Assembly: GCA_001314685.1 (NCBI GenBank)
Contig: LJNT01000164.1
Span: 1-35,043 of the forward strand
Direction: 5' to 3'
DNA: 35,043 nucleotides
Origin: Rhodobacteraceae bacterium HLUCCA09
GTDB lineage: Bacteria > Pseudomonadota > Alphaproteobacteria > Rhodobacterales > Rhodobacteraceae
Every line of letters starts with the position of its first letter. The first letter of the stretch is position 1. The position numbers and the translations under genes are program-made. Below the pieces are notes generated by a model. That model was not told the origin of the DNA. It made no database searches and saw nothing but the letters and a program-made list of their open reading frames with translations. Positions 10,961 through 20,333 of this stretch are shown piece after piece.

Positions 10961-12106
10961 TCACATCGCGGCGAGGAACAGGGCGCGCGTGGTCTCGGCC
11001 GTCATCGGCACCGGATTGCCGCCGACGCTGGGGTCTTCCAGCGCCATCGCCGTCAGCTCGTCCACCCGGCCGGCATCGACACCCATCGCGGCGAGGCCAT
11101 CGGGCATGGCGAAGAGCGTGTTCAGCTCGCGCACCCGCGCGGCGAAGCCCTCGAACCCGCCCGGAATGCCGAGATAGGCCGCCGCCTGCGCCAGCTTGCC
11201 CTCGACCGCCGGCCGGTTGAAGGCGAGAACGGCGGGCATCACCACCGCGTTGGTCGTGCCGTGATGGGTGTCGAACACCGCACCGACCGGGTGCGAGAGC
11301 GCGTGGATCGCGCCCAGCCCCTTCTGGAAGGCGACCGCGCCCATCGCCGCCGCGGCCATCATCTGCCCCCGCGCCTCGATATCCGAGCCATCGGCGTAGG
11401 CGCGCGGCAAATATTCGTTGACGAGCCGCAGCCCCTCGAGCGCGATGCCGTGGCTCATCGGGTGGAAATGCGGCGAGCAATACGCCTCGAGACAATGGGC
11501 AAAGGCATCCATCCCAGTGCCGGCGGTGATCCATCGGGGCATGCCCACGGTCAGCTCGGGGTCGGCGATGACCACACCGGGCAGCACGCGCGGGTGAAAG
11601 ATGATCTTTTTCACGTGCGTCTCGGAATTGGTGATGACGCTCGCGCGCCCCACCTCCGAGCCGGTGCCGGCGGTCGTGGGCACGGCGACGATGGGGGCGA
11701 TGCCGGCGGGGTCGGCCCGCGTCCACCAGTCGCCGATATCCTCGAAATCCCAAAGCGGTCGGGTCTGACCCGCCATGAAGGCGACCATCTTGCCGAGGTC
11801 GAGACCCGAGCCGCCGCCGAAGGCCACCACCCCGTCATGTCCGCCCTCGCGGTAGACCGTCAGCCCCGCCTCGAGGTTCGCCTCTGTCGGGTTCGCGTCG
11901 ACCTCGGCGAAGATCGCGCGGCCTAGGCCGGCGGCGTCGAGGATGTCGCGCGCGCGGGCGGTGATCTCGAGCGCCGCAAGCCCGCGGTCGGTGACCAGCA
12001 GGGGCCGGGCGATGCCCGCCTCGGCACAGGCGGCGGGCAACTCGGCCAAGCGCCCCGCGCCGAAGCGGATCGCCGTGGGGTAGGACCAGTTGGCCGTCAG
12101 GATCAT
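10961..12106 (-). CDS. Iron-containing (group III-type) alcohol dehydrogenase
   Basis: MILTANWSYPTAIRFGAGRLAELP..., AFGGGSGLDLGKMVAFM, VPTTAGTGSEVGRASV, GMDAFAHCLEAYCS, HALSHPVGAVFDTHHGTTNA; ATGA overlap with the upstream ALDH gene. Confidence 0.94.
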   Translation of the reverse strand: MILTANWSYPTAIRFGAGRLAELPAACAEAGIARPLLVTDRGLAALEITARARDILDAAGLGRAIFAEVDANPTEANLEAGLTVYREGGHDGVVAFGGGSGLDLGKMVAFMAGQTRPLWDFEDIGDWWTRADPAGIAPIVAVPTTAGTGSEVGRASVITNSETHVKKIIFHPRVLPGVVIADPELTVGMPRWITAGTGMDAFAHCLEAYCSPHFHPMSHGIALEGLRLVNEYLPRAYADGSDIEARGQMMAAAAMGAVAFQKGLGAIHALSHPVGAVFDTHHGTTNAVVMPAVLAFNRPAVEGKLAQAAAYLGIPGGFEGFAARVRELNTLFAMPDGLAAMGVDAGRVDELTAMALEDPSVGGNPVPMTAETTRALFLAAM

Positions 12107-13491
12107 CCCTTGACCTTTCTTAGATGGTAGGAGCGCGGGCGCGTCACCGCGTGGTAGCCCAAGACCGACATCGCGCCGCCCCGCCCGGTATCCTTGCAGC
12201 CCGTCCAGCACACCGCCGGGTCGACGTAGTCGGCCCGGTTGAGAAAGACGGTGCCGGTCTCGATCCTGCGGCCCAGCGCCAGCGCACGCTCGGGGTCGGC
12301 CGTCCAGAACGAGGCGGTCAGGCCGTAGTCGCTGTCGTTCATCAGCGCGAGCGCCTCGTCGTCGCCCTCGACCGGCATGATGCCGACGACGGGGCCGAAG
12401 CTCTCTTCCCGCATCACGCGCATCGAGTGGTCGACGCCCACCAGAACCTGCGGCATCAGGTAGGCACCGCCGTCGTCCTGCGGGAAGTTCTGCCGCTCGA
12501 TCAGGGGCGTGGCGCCGGCTGCCACCGCCGCTTCCGTCTGCTCGCGCACGGTGGCCGCGAAGCGGGCATGGGCCATCGGCCCCAGCGTCGTCTCCTCGTC
12601 CAGCGGGTTGCCGAGCCTGAGCTTGTTGACGAAGTCCACCGCCCGTTCCACGAAATTGTCGTAGTGGCGCCTGTGGACGTAGATGCGCTCGATCCCGCAG
12701 CAGCACTGGCCCGAATTGAACATCGCGCCGTCCATCAGCACGTCGACCGCCCAGTCGAGGTCGGCATCCTCCATGACATAGCCCGGATCCTTGCCGCCGA
12801 GCTCCAGCCCCGTGGCGGTGAAGGTGCCCGCGGCGGCGCGCTCGATGGCGCGCCCCCCCGCGACCGAGCCGGTGAAGTTGACGAAGTCGAAGGCACGGGC
12901 GGCGATCAGCCGCTCGGTGCCCGCGTGGTCGAGCACGACGGTCTGGAACACGTCCTCGGGCACGCCGCCCTTGTGCAGCGCCTCGGCGATGCGCTCGCCC
13001 GCCAGCAGGGTCTGGCTCGCGTGCTTGAGCACCACCGAGTTGCCCGCGATCAGCGCGGGCACGATGGTGTTGAGGGCGGTCAGGTAGGGGTAGTTCCACG
13101 GCGCGATGACAAAGACGACGCCCTGCGGCGCGCGCTCGATCCGCCGCTCGAAGCCGTCGGAGCTTTCGGCGATCATCGGCGCCAGCGCCTCTTCGGCGAT
13201 GCCGGCCATGTAGTCGGCCCGCTCGTCGATGCCGCCGAACTCGCCGCCGAAGCGCACCGGTCGGCCCATCTGCCAGGCGAGCTCTTCCACGATGGCCTCG
13301 CGCGCGTCCTTCAGCGCGGCGACGCCCGCGCGCACCTTCTCGACCCGTTCGCCGAGCGGCAGGGCAGCCCATGCGCCCTGCGCCGCCCTGGCCCGCGCCA
13401 CGGCGTCGTCGGCCGCCTCGGGCGCGAGCGCCGGACGCTCTGCATAGACCCGCCCGTCGACGGGCGAGACGCACTGGATCATTCTGGTCAT
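12103..13491 (-). CDS. NAD(P)-dependent aldehyde dehydrogenase
   Basis: VIAPWNYPYLTALNTIVPALIAGNSVVLKHASQT, ELGGKDPGYVMEDADLDWAV, NSGQCCCGIERIYVH, EESFGPVVGIMPV; RBS GGGAGA. Confidence 0.95.
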   Translation of the reverse strand: MTRMIQCVSPVDGRVYAERPALAPEAADDAVARARAAQGAWAALPLGERVEKVRAGVAALKDAREAIVEELAWQMGRPVRFGGEFGGIDERADYMAGIAEEALAPMIAESSDGFERRIERAPQGVVFVIAPWNYPYLTALNTIVPALIAGNSVVLKHASQTLLAGERIAEALHKGGVPEDVFQTVVLDHAGTERLIAARAFDFVNFTGSVAGGRAIERAAAGTFTATGLELGGKDPGYVMEDADLDWAVDVLMDGAMFNSGQCCCGIERIYVHRRHYDNFVERAVDFVNKLRLGNPLDEETTLGPMAHARFAATVREQTEAAVAAGATPLIERQNFPQDDGGAYLMPQVLVGVDHSMRVMREESFGPVVGIMPVEGDDEALALMNDSDYGLTASFWTADPERALALGRRIETGTVFLNRADYVDPAVCWTGCKDTGRGGAMSVLGYHAVTRPRSYHLRKVKG

Positions 13492-13508
13492 CGGTATCTC
13501 CCGGTGGG

Positions 13509-14873
13509 TCAGGCCCGCTCGAAGCCGCGCTTCACGTCCCAGTCGGTGACGACTCGGTCGGCCTCGGATATCTCCCAAAGTGCCGCGCGATGGTAGTGGT
13601 CGATCACCGCGTCGCCCATGGCACGGCGCAGCATGTCGGAGCCCGCCATCGCCTCGGCCGCGTCGCGGAGCGTCCGGGGCACCTCGCGGGCGTCTTGCGC
13701 CTGGTACATGTCGCCAGACAGCTCCGGCTCGAGCTCTAGGCTCCGCTCGATGCCGTCGAGGCCCGCGGCGAGCTGGCCCGCGACGGCGAGATAGGGGTTG
13801 AGGTCGGCACCGCCCACGCGGCACTCGACGCGCACGGCCTTCGTGCCCTCCCCGCAGACGCGGTAGCCCGCGGTGCGGTTGTCGGTCGACCAGACGGACT
13901 TGGTCGGCGCGAACAGACCCTCGGTGAACCGCTTGTAGGAATTGACATAAGGCGCGAGGAAACAGGTCGTCGCCGCGGCGTGCTCCAACAGGCCCGCGAG
14001 GTAGGATCTCATCGTGGCCGACATGCCGTGCGGCGCGTCCGGGTCGAAGAACGCGGGCGTTCCCCCCTGCCACAGCGACTGGTGGACGTGCGCCGACGAT
14101 CCCGCCCGGTCGGTCGCGTATTTCGCCATGAAGGTGCAGGCGCGGCCGTGGGCATTGGCGATCTCCTTCACGCCCGTCTTGACGATGGCGTGCATGTCGG
14201 CGGTGTCGAGCGCATCGGAATAGCGCACGTTGATCTCTTCCTGCCCCGCCTCGGCCTCGCCCTTGGAATTCTCCACCGGGATGCCCGCGCCGTAGAGGCC
14301 GTTGCGGATGGCCCGCATCACGGTTTCTTCCTTGGTCGTGCCCATGATCGCGTAGTCGAGATTGTAGCGCCCGAGCGTCTGCAGCTCGCGGTATCCCTCG
14401 TCCCACAGCGCGTCGAAGCTCTTCTCGAACAGGAAGAACTCGAGCTCGGTGGCGAACATCGCGTCGAAGCCCATCTCGCGCGCCCGCGCCACCTGCCGCT
14501 TGAGCACGGCGCGGGGGGCGTGGGGCACCTCGGAGTGGGTGTGGTGGTCGAGCACGTCGCACATCACCATCGCCGTTCCCGGCAGCCAGGGCACCCGGCG
14601 CAGCGTGGCGAGGTCGGGCTTGTGCACATAGTCGCCGTAGCCCCGCTCCCAGCTCGACGCGGCATAGCCTGGCACCGTGACCATCTCGATATCGGTGGCC
14701 AGCAGGTAGTCGCAGCCATGCGTCTCGTCGTGGCCGCCATCGACGAAATGCGCAGCGTGGAAGCGCTTGCCCATCAGCCGCCCCTGCATGTCGGTGATGC
14801 AGGTCAGCACGGTGTCGATCTCGCCGGCGGCGACGGCGTCCTGGAGCGCCTCGAAGGTCAGGTTGGCGGGCAT
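13509..14873 (-). CDS. Glutamine synthetase family protein (probable gamma-glutamyl-amine/polyamine ligase rather than ammonia GS)
   Basis: MPANLTFEALQDAVAAGEIDTVLTCITDMQGRLMGKRF..., HGRACTFMAKYATDRAGSSAHVHQSLW, CRVGGADLNPYLAVAGQLAAGLDGI; lacks the FDGSSI motif and adenylylation-site motif present in the glnA of this window. Confidence 0.88.
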   Translation of the reverse strand: MPANLTFEALQDAVAAGEIDTVLTCITDMQGRLMGKRFHAAHFVDGGHDETHGCDYLLATDIEMVTVPGYAASSWERGYGDYVHKPDLATLRRVPWLPGTAMVMCDVLDHHTHSEVPHAPRAVLKRQVARAREMGFDAMFATELEFFLFEKSFDALWDEGYRELQTLGRYNLDYAIMGTTKEETVMRAIRNGLYGAGIPVENSKGEAEAGQEEINVRYSDALDTADMHAIVKTGVKEIANAHGRACTFMAKYATDRAGSSAHVHQSLWQGGTPAFFDPDAPHGMSATMRSYLAGLLEHAAATTCFLAPYVNSYKRFTEGLFAPTKSVWSTDNRTAGYRVCGEGTKAVRVECRVGGADLNPYLAVAGQLAAGLDGIERSLELEPELSGDMYQAQDAREVPRTLRDAAEAMAGSDMLRRAMGDAVIDHYHRAALWEISEADRVVTDWDVKRGFERA

Positions 14874-14971
14874 GCTGGGGTCTTTCCGTCTCGCCGCGTC
14901 GCGCGGCCTCTGTCACGAGGAAGGGCGGAGCGCGCATGGCGCCCCGCCCCGTGCTTTGCCGGAGCCGAGGC

Positions 14972-16060
14972 TCAGCGGTAGGGGTAGCCGGCGGCCTCCT
15001 GCGCGGCGGCGTAGTCCTTGAAGATCTGCACCACGCGGCCGGCGCGATCCGACGAGGCAGCGATCTCGTCCCAGAACTCGGAGGCGTCGGAGACGACCTG
15101 CGCCCATTCCTCGGACGGGATCGAGGTCAGCTCCATCTTCTCGCCCTCGGTGCGCAGCTGCGCCTCGCCGCCCCAGTACCAGACGGCGCGGTAGTAGTGC
15201 GACTGGTCGATGGTGGAGCGGTAGAGTTGCTGCAGGTGGGGCGGCACGGCGTTCCAGCTCTCGGTGTTGGCGAAATAGCTGCCGAACCATGCGCCGGTGA
15301 CCGAGTTGGTCAGCGCGTAGTTGCACACGTCGGCCCAGCCGACCTCGTAGGCCTCGGTGAAGCCGCACCACGCCACGCCGTCGAGCTCGCCGGTGCGCAT
15401 CGCGACTTCCACGTCGTCCCACGGCACGGTGACCGGGATCAGGCCATAGCGGCTGAGGAACCGGCCCGCCGTCGGCACGCCGAACACGCGCAGGCCGCGC
15501 ATGTCTTCGAGCGAGCGGATCGGCTTGTCGACGGTAAAGACATGAAGTGGATCCCACGCGCCGGTCGAGAGCCAAGTGACGTTGTCGACCTCCGAGTAGG
15601 CCTCGTTCCAGATCTCGTCGAGGCCGTAATACATGAACATCGACGCCACATCGAGGCTGTAGCGCGTGGCGAAGGGGAAGTAGCCGCCGAACACGGAGAT
15701 ATCGACCGGCGAGGCCATCGTGGCCTCGTCGGACTGCACGGCGTCCAGCGTGCCGTTCTGCAGCGCGCGGAACAGCTCGCCCGTGGGCACGAGCTGGTCG
15801 GCGTAGTAGAGTTCGATCTCCATCTCGCCGTTGGCCGCGGCATTGAAGGCATCGATTTGCGGCTTGATCACGTGGGCGCCGAGCGGTGCGCCCGAATAGG
15901 TCTGCAGGCGCCAGCGGATCGGGGCCTGCGCCTTGACGATGGCGGGCGCGGCCAGCGTGCCGGCGGCGGCCGCGCCGGCGCCGAGGCCGGCCTTCTTCAG
16001 GAAGCTCCGCCGCGTGGCGAGGATGCGCTCGGAGGGGGATTTGGGCTTGGGGTCGGACAT
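14972..16060 (-). CDS. TRAP transporter substrate-binding protein (DctP family), Tat-type signal
   Basis: MSDPKPKSPSERILATRRSFLKKAGLGAGAAAAGTLAAPAIVKAQ twin-arginine leader; IRSLEDMRGLRVFGVPTAGRFLSRYGLIPVTVPWDDVEVAMRTGELDGVAWCG. Confidence 0.93.
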   Translation of the reverse strand: MSDPKPKSPSERILATRRSFLKKAGLGAGAAAAGTLAAPAIVKAQAPIRWRLQTYSGAPLGAHVIKPQIDAFNAAANGEMEIELYYADQLVPTGELFRALQNGTLDAVQSDEATMASPVDISVFGGYFPFATRYSLDVASMFMYYGLDEIWNEAYSEVDNVTWLSTGAWDPLHVFTVDKPIRSLEDMRGLRVFGVPTAGRFLSRYGLIPVTVPWDDVEVAMRTGELDGVAWCGFTEAYEVGWADVCNYALTNSVTGAWFGSYFANTESWNAVPPHLQQLYRSTIDQSHYYRAVWYWGGEAQLRTEGEKMELTSIPSEEWAQVVSDASEFWDEIAASSDRAGRVVQIFKDYAAAQEAAGYPYR

Positions 16061-16124
16061 GGCTGTCACTCCTCTGTTGACGGGGGCGGCCTCTTGGCGG
16101 GCCGTTCTGGGGTCGCTCGACGTC

Positions 16125-17460
16125 TCATCTCACGCTCACGGTCTCGGGCAGCCAGAGCGCGATCTGCGGAAACATCATCACCAGGGCGATCGTCGCCGCC
16201 ATCATCAGCACGAAGGGCCAGATCGACCTGTAGATGTCGAGCAGCCGGATCTCGGGCGGGGCGAGCGAGCGCATCAGGAACAGGTTGTAGCCGAAGGGCG
16301 GCGTGATGTAGGCGATCTGGCAAGTCATCGTGTAGAGGATGCCGAACCAGATCAGCGTGTTATCGAAGCCGAGGTCGAGCAGGCGCACCAGCGGCACGTA
16401 GAGCGGCGCGACGATCACCAGCATGGCGGTATCGTCGAGGAACATGCCCATCACGATGAAGCTGAGCTGCATCATGATGATCACCTGCCACGGCGTCAGC
16501 TCCCAGTTGTTGATGAACAGGTCCTCGATGGCGCGCACCGCGCCGAGGCCGTCGAACACCGCGCCGAAGGCGAGCGCGGCGAGGATCAGCCAGAGGAACA
16601 TGCACGAGATCGCCAGCGTCTTCCTCGCCGTCTCGTGCAGCAGGCGAAAGCTCATCCGCCCCTTGGCGATGGCGGCGAGCGTGGCGGCCGTGGCGCCGAC
16701 GGCCGCGCTTTCGACGAGGCTGGTGATCCCCATCACGAACAGGCCCGTCATGGTGAAGAAGATCAGGAACGGCAGGATGCCCGCGCGCAGGAGCTTGAGC
16801 TTCTCGCCCAGCGGCATGTTCAGGTCGGCGTCCGAGACGGTGGGGGCGAGATGGGGCTGGAGACGGCAGCGCACGTAGATGTAGATGCCGAACATCGTCG
16901 CCATCAGCAGACCGGGAAACACGCCCGCCAGCCAGAGCTGGCTGACCGGCTCGCGCGCGATCATGCCGTAGAGCACGAGCACCACCGAGGGCGGCACGAG
17001 GATGCCGAGCGACGAGCCGCCCTGCACGACCCCGGTGATCAGGATCTTGTCGTAGCCCCGGCGCAGCATCTCGGGCAGGGCGATGGTGGCGCCGATGGCC
17101 ATGCCGGCGACCGACAGCCCGTTCATCGCCGAGATGATGACCATGAGCAGGATCGTCCCGATGGCGAGCCCCCCCCGCCATGCGCCCGAACCAGACGTGC
17201 AGCATGCGGTAGAGGTCTTCGGCGATGCCCGATTCCGACAGGATGTAGCCCATGTAGATGAACAGCGGCAGCGTCAGCATCGGGAACCAGTTGAACAGCT
17301 TGAACGCCTGGCTGAACGGGATCTCGATGCCGCCCGTCCCGTAGAGGATCAGGACCATGCCGGACGCGACGAAGCCGATGGCGGCGAACACGCGCTGCCC
17401 GGTGAGCAGCAGCACCATCATCGAGGCGAACATCAGAAGCGCGGTCGCCTCGTTCGTCAC
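16125..17460 (-). pseudogene. TRAP transporter large permease (DctM), split by an apparent +1 frameshift at a G8 tract
   Basis: N-terminal part VTNEATALLMFASMMVLLLTGQRVFAAIGF...LHVWFGRMAGG in one frame (GTG start 17460 overlapping the DctQ stop); C-terminal part AIGTILLMVIISAMNGLSVAGMAIGATIALPEMLRRGYDK... in another frame; frames rejoin if one G is removed from the G8 run at 17169-17176. Confidence 0.85.
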
Positions 17461-17969
17461 GCGGGCGCCTCCTCGCGCAGGGTCGCCCAGTGCTTGAACA
17501 CCAGCGATATCGTCTGGAGCAGCATGAGCGCGATGCAGGCCACCATCAGCGACTTGATCGGGATCATCGAGGGGTTCCACATCGAGAACCGCCGCTCGCC
17601 CGTCTCGATGGCGTAGCCGAGCGACGAGATCGAGCCGAACAGCAGCACCGACAGGTAGAAGGCGAGGCAGACCATCGTGATCAGGTCCATCCGGGCCTTT
17701 CCGCGCCTCGACAGGCTCTCGTAGAAGAGGTCCATCCGCACGTGGCTGTCGTTCTTCAGCGTCATCGCCCCGCCCATGAAGTAGTAGGCGGTCAACGTGA
17801 ACTGCGCAGCCTCGATGGCCCAGTGCACGGGGATGTCGATCACGTTGCGGGTGACGGCGTCCATCAGCAGGATGCCGATCATCAGGAAGATCAGGTACAT
17901 CGCGACGATGCCGACATAATCGGACAACCGGTCGACCACCCGAACGTACGTCCTGATCGCCTGTGGCAT
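17457..17969 (-). CDS. TRAP transporter small permease (DctQ)
   Basis: 170-aa membrane protein, MPQAIRTYVRVVDRLSDYVGIVAMYLIFLMIGILLMDAVTRNVIDIPVHWAIEAAQF; immediately upstream of dctM. Confidence 0.9.
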   Translation of the reverse strand: MPQAIRTYVRVVDRLSDYVGIVAMYLIFLMIGILLMDAVTRNVIDIPVHWAIEAAQFTLTAYYFMGGAMTLKNDSHVRMDLFYESLSRRGKARMDLITMVCLAFYLSVLLFGSISSLGYAIETGERRFSMWNPSMIPIKSLMVACIALMLLQTISLVFKHWATLREEAPA

Positions 17970-17985
17970 CCGCCCCGCCCGCCCT

Positions 17986-18780
17986 TCAGCACCTGACCTC
18001 GACGCGCGCGCGCCTCAGCGCGGCGGCGAGGCGCCCCTCTGGCTGTCGATCGGAGACCAGCACGTCGATCTCGTCAAGTCGGCAGACACGGAAGGCCGCG
18101 CGCCGCCCGTGCTTTTCGGCATGCGCCAGCACGATGACGTGGCGGGCGTGGCCGATCATGGCATGGGCGATCTGCGCCTCCTCGAAATCGGCGTCCATCG
18201 CGCCGGCCTCGGCGTCGATCGCGGCGACGCCGAGCACCGCGTGGTCGGCCTGGAAGCGGCCGATCTGCTCGATGGCCATTGGGCCGACCGTCTCGGCGTT
18301 GTCGGCCGACCACGCACCCCCCAGAACGAAGACGCGCGCCCCGCCCCCCGCCGATGTGCCCCCCGCCGATGTGCCGCCCGCCGCGCCCAGCCGCTGCGCG
18401 ATGCGGACCGAGTTGGTGATGACGGTCAGACGGTCGATCTGGGCCAGCTCCTCGGCGCAGGCGAGCGTGGTGGTGCCGGTGTCGAGAAAGATCGTGTCGC
18501 CGGGGGCGATTGCGGCGGCCAGCGTGCGGGCGATGGCGGCTTTCGCCCCGGCCTGCTCCATCCGCCGCTCCTCGAAGCTGCCCTCGGTGGCGAGCCGGAT
18601 GCGGCGTGCTCCGCCGCGCACCTTGTGCAGCGCACCGGTCGAGGCGAGGTCGTGCAGGTCGCGCCGGACCGTCTCGACCGACACCGCGAAGGTCTCGGCC
18701 AGCGCCTCGACCGAGGCGGCGCCGTCCCGCCGGACGATCTGGAGTATCCTGTCCTGTCTGTCCCGCGGTTTCACGCCCAC
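17986..18780 (-). CDS. DeoR/GlpR family transcriptional regulator
   Basis: RQDRILQIVRRDGAASVEALAETFAVSVETVRRDLHDLASTGALHKVRGGA HTH; IFLDTGTTTLACAEEL effector domain. Confidence 0.94.
   Translation of the reverse strand: MGVKPRDRQDRILQIVRRDGAASVEALAETFAVSVETVRRDLHDLASTGALHKVRGGARRIRLATEGSFEERRMEQAGAKAAIARTLAAAIAPGDTIFLDTGTTTLACAEELAQIDRLTVITNSVRIAQRLGAAGGTSAGGTSAGGGARVFVLGGAWSADNAETVGPMAIEQIGRFQADHAVLGVAAIDAEAGAMDADFEEAQIAHAMIGHARHVIVLAHAEKHGRRAAFRVCRLDEIDVLVSDRQPEGRLAAALRRARVEVRC
18346..18375. repeat. Two perfect tandem copies of a 15-bp unit inside the deoR-type gene
   Basis: CCCCGCCGATGTGCC x2, encoding (GGTSA)2 on the minus strand. Confidence 0.9.
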
Positions 18781-18843
18781 CCCCTGCCGGCACCACGAAG
18801 CCCGGGCCGCATGCCCGTGTCAACGCCTTATCGGTTCTCGGAT

Positions 18844-18903
18844 TGCCCGTTTCGGCAGCTTTACCCCTCGAAATTTGACGGAACGGGCAGCGCGTGCCAT
18901 GTT
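18844..18903 (+). promoter_or_regulatory. Candidate promoter (TTGACG-N17-CATGTT) with overlapping inverted repeats, probable DeoR operator region
   Basis: TTGACG 18875-18880, CATGTT 18898-18903; inverted repeats TGCCCGTT (18844-18851)/AACGGGCA (18882-18889) and TTTCG (18850-18854)/CGAAA (18869-18873). Confidence 0.5.
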
Positions 18904-18935
18904 TCGCCAAAGTCCGCCCAAAAGGAGACCGAGCC

Positions 18936-20333
18936 ATGACCAGCGAGTCCGCCGTGCCGCGCGGCCCCTTCGACGTGGCCATTGTCGGCGGCGGGGTGGT
19001 GGGCTGCGCGCTCGCCCGGCGCTTCGCGCTCGCGGGGGCCTCGGTGGTGCTGATGGAAAAGGCGGTCGACATCCTCGACGGCGCCTCGAAGGGCAACAGC
19101 GCCATTCTGCACACCGGCTTCGACGCGCCGCCGGGCTCGCTCGAGGCGGCCTGCATCGCCGAGGGCTACCGTGACTACGACGAGATCCACGCCCGCCTCG
19201 GCCTGCCGCTGATCCGCTCGGGCGCCCTCGTCGTCGCGTGGACCGACGCGCAGGAGGCGGCGCTGCCGTCGCTGATGGAGAAGGCCCGCGCCAACGGGGT
19301 GAGCGACGTCGCCCCCCTCACCCGCGCCGAGACGCTGGCGCTCGAGCCGCATCTCGCGCCCACCCTGCGCGCAAGTTTCCGGGTTCCGCGCGAGGGGCTG
19401 ATCGACCCGTGGTCGGCGCCGCTCGCCTACCTGACGCAGGCGATGGCGCACGGCGCAGAGGTGCTGCGCGGCTGCGCGGTGACGGGCGGGGCGCGGGCCG
19501 GCGACCTCTGGCGGCTCGACACAACCCTGGGCGAGGTCTCGGCGCGGCTCGTGATCAACGCGGCGGGGCTCTACGGCGATCTGCTCGACGAGGCGCTGAT
19601 CGGCCGGCGCGACTTCACCATTCGGCCGCGCAAGGGCCAGTTCGTCGTCTACGACAAGCCGGCGGCGGCGCTCGCGGGTCACATCCTGCTGCCGGTGCCG
19701 ACAGCGATCACCAAGGGCATCGTCGTCTGCCGCACCGCCTGGGGCAACCTGCTTGTCGGCCCCACCGCTGAAGAGCAGGAGGACCGCGCCAACGCCCCCC
19801 TCGACCATGCCACGCTCGACGCCCTGCGCGCGAAGGGAGAAGAGATCCTGCCCGCCCTCGCCGAGCACGACGTGACCGCCGTCTATGCCGGCCTGCGCCC
19901 CGCGACGGAGGAAAAGGACTACCGGATCGCGGTGCACGAGGCCGGCAGCTACGTCACCGTGGGCGGCATCCGCTCGACGGGGCTGAGCGCCGCGCTCGGC
20001 ATCGCCTCGCACGTGCTGCGGCTGGCGCAAGAGGCAGGGCATGGCTGGCAGGCGCCGAACGAGGTGGCCTGGCCCAGGATGCGCAACATCTCGATCGCCG
20101 CCCCGCGCGACCACGAGAGCGCCGGGAACGGCGGCATAGTCTGCCATTGCGAGCAGGTGACGCGGCGCGAGATCGAGGCGGCGCTGTCGGCCCCCCTGCC
20201 CGCCCGCAGCCTCTCCGGGCTGAAGCGGCGCACGCGGGTGACGATGGGGCGTTGCCAGGGCTTCCACTGCTCGGGGCCGCTCGCGCGCATGACGGCGGGC
20301 GCGTTCGACCTGCCCATGGCCGGCAATGGCTGA
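18936..20333 (+). CDS. GlpA-like FAD-dependent oxidoreductase with C-terminal BFD-like [2Fe-2S] domain
   Basis: FDVAIVGGGVVGCALARRFALAGASVVLMEK; NSAILHTGFDAPPGSLEA; IVCHCEQVTRREIEAAL...RRTRVTMGRCQGFHC; RBS AAAGGAGA. Confidence 0.93.
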   Translation: MTSESAVPRGPFDVAIVGGGVVGCALARRFALAGASVVLMEKAVDILDGASKGNSAILHTGFDAPPGSLEAACIAEGYRDYDEIHARLGLPLIRSGALVVAWTDAQEAALPSLMEKARANGVSDVAPLTRAETLALEPHLAPTLRASFRVPREGLIDPWSAPLAYLTQAMAHGAEVLRGCAVTGGARAGDLWRLDTTLGEVSARLVINAAGLYGDLLDEALIGRRDFTIRPRKGQFVVYDKPAAALAGHILLPVPTAITKGIVVCRTAWGNLLVGPTAEEQEDRANAPLDHATLDALRAKGEEILPALAEHDVTAVYAGLRPATEEKDYRIAVHEAGSYVTVGGIRSTGLSAALGIASHVLRLAQEAGHGWQAPNEVAWPRMRNISIAAPRDHESAGNGGIVCHCEQVTRREIEAALSAPLPARSLSGLKRRTRVTMGRCQGFHCSGPLARMTAGAFDLPMAGNG

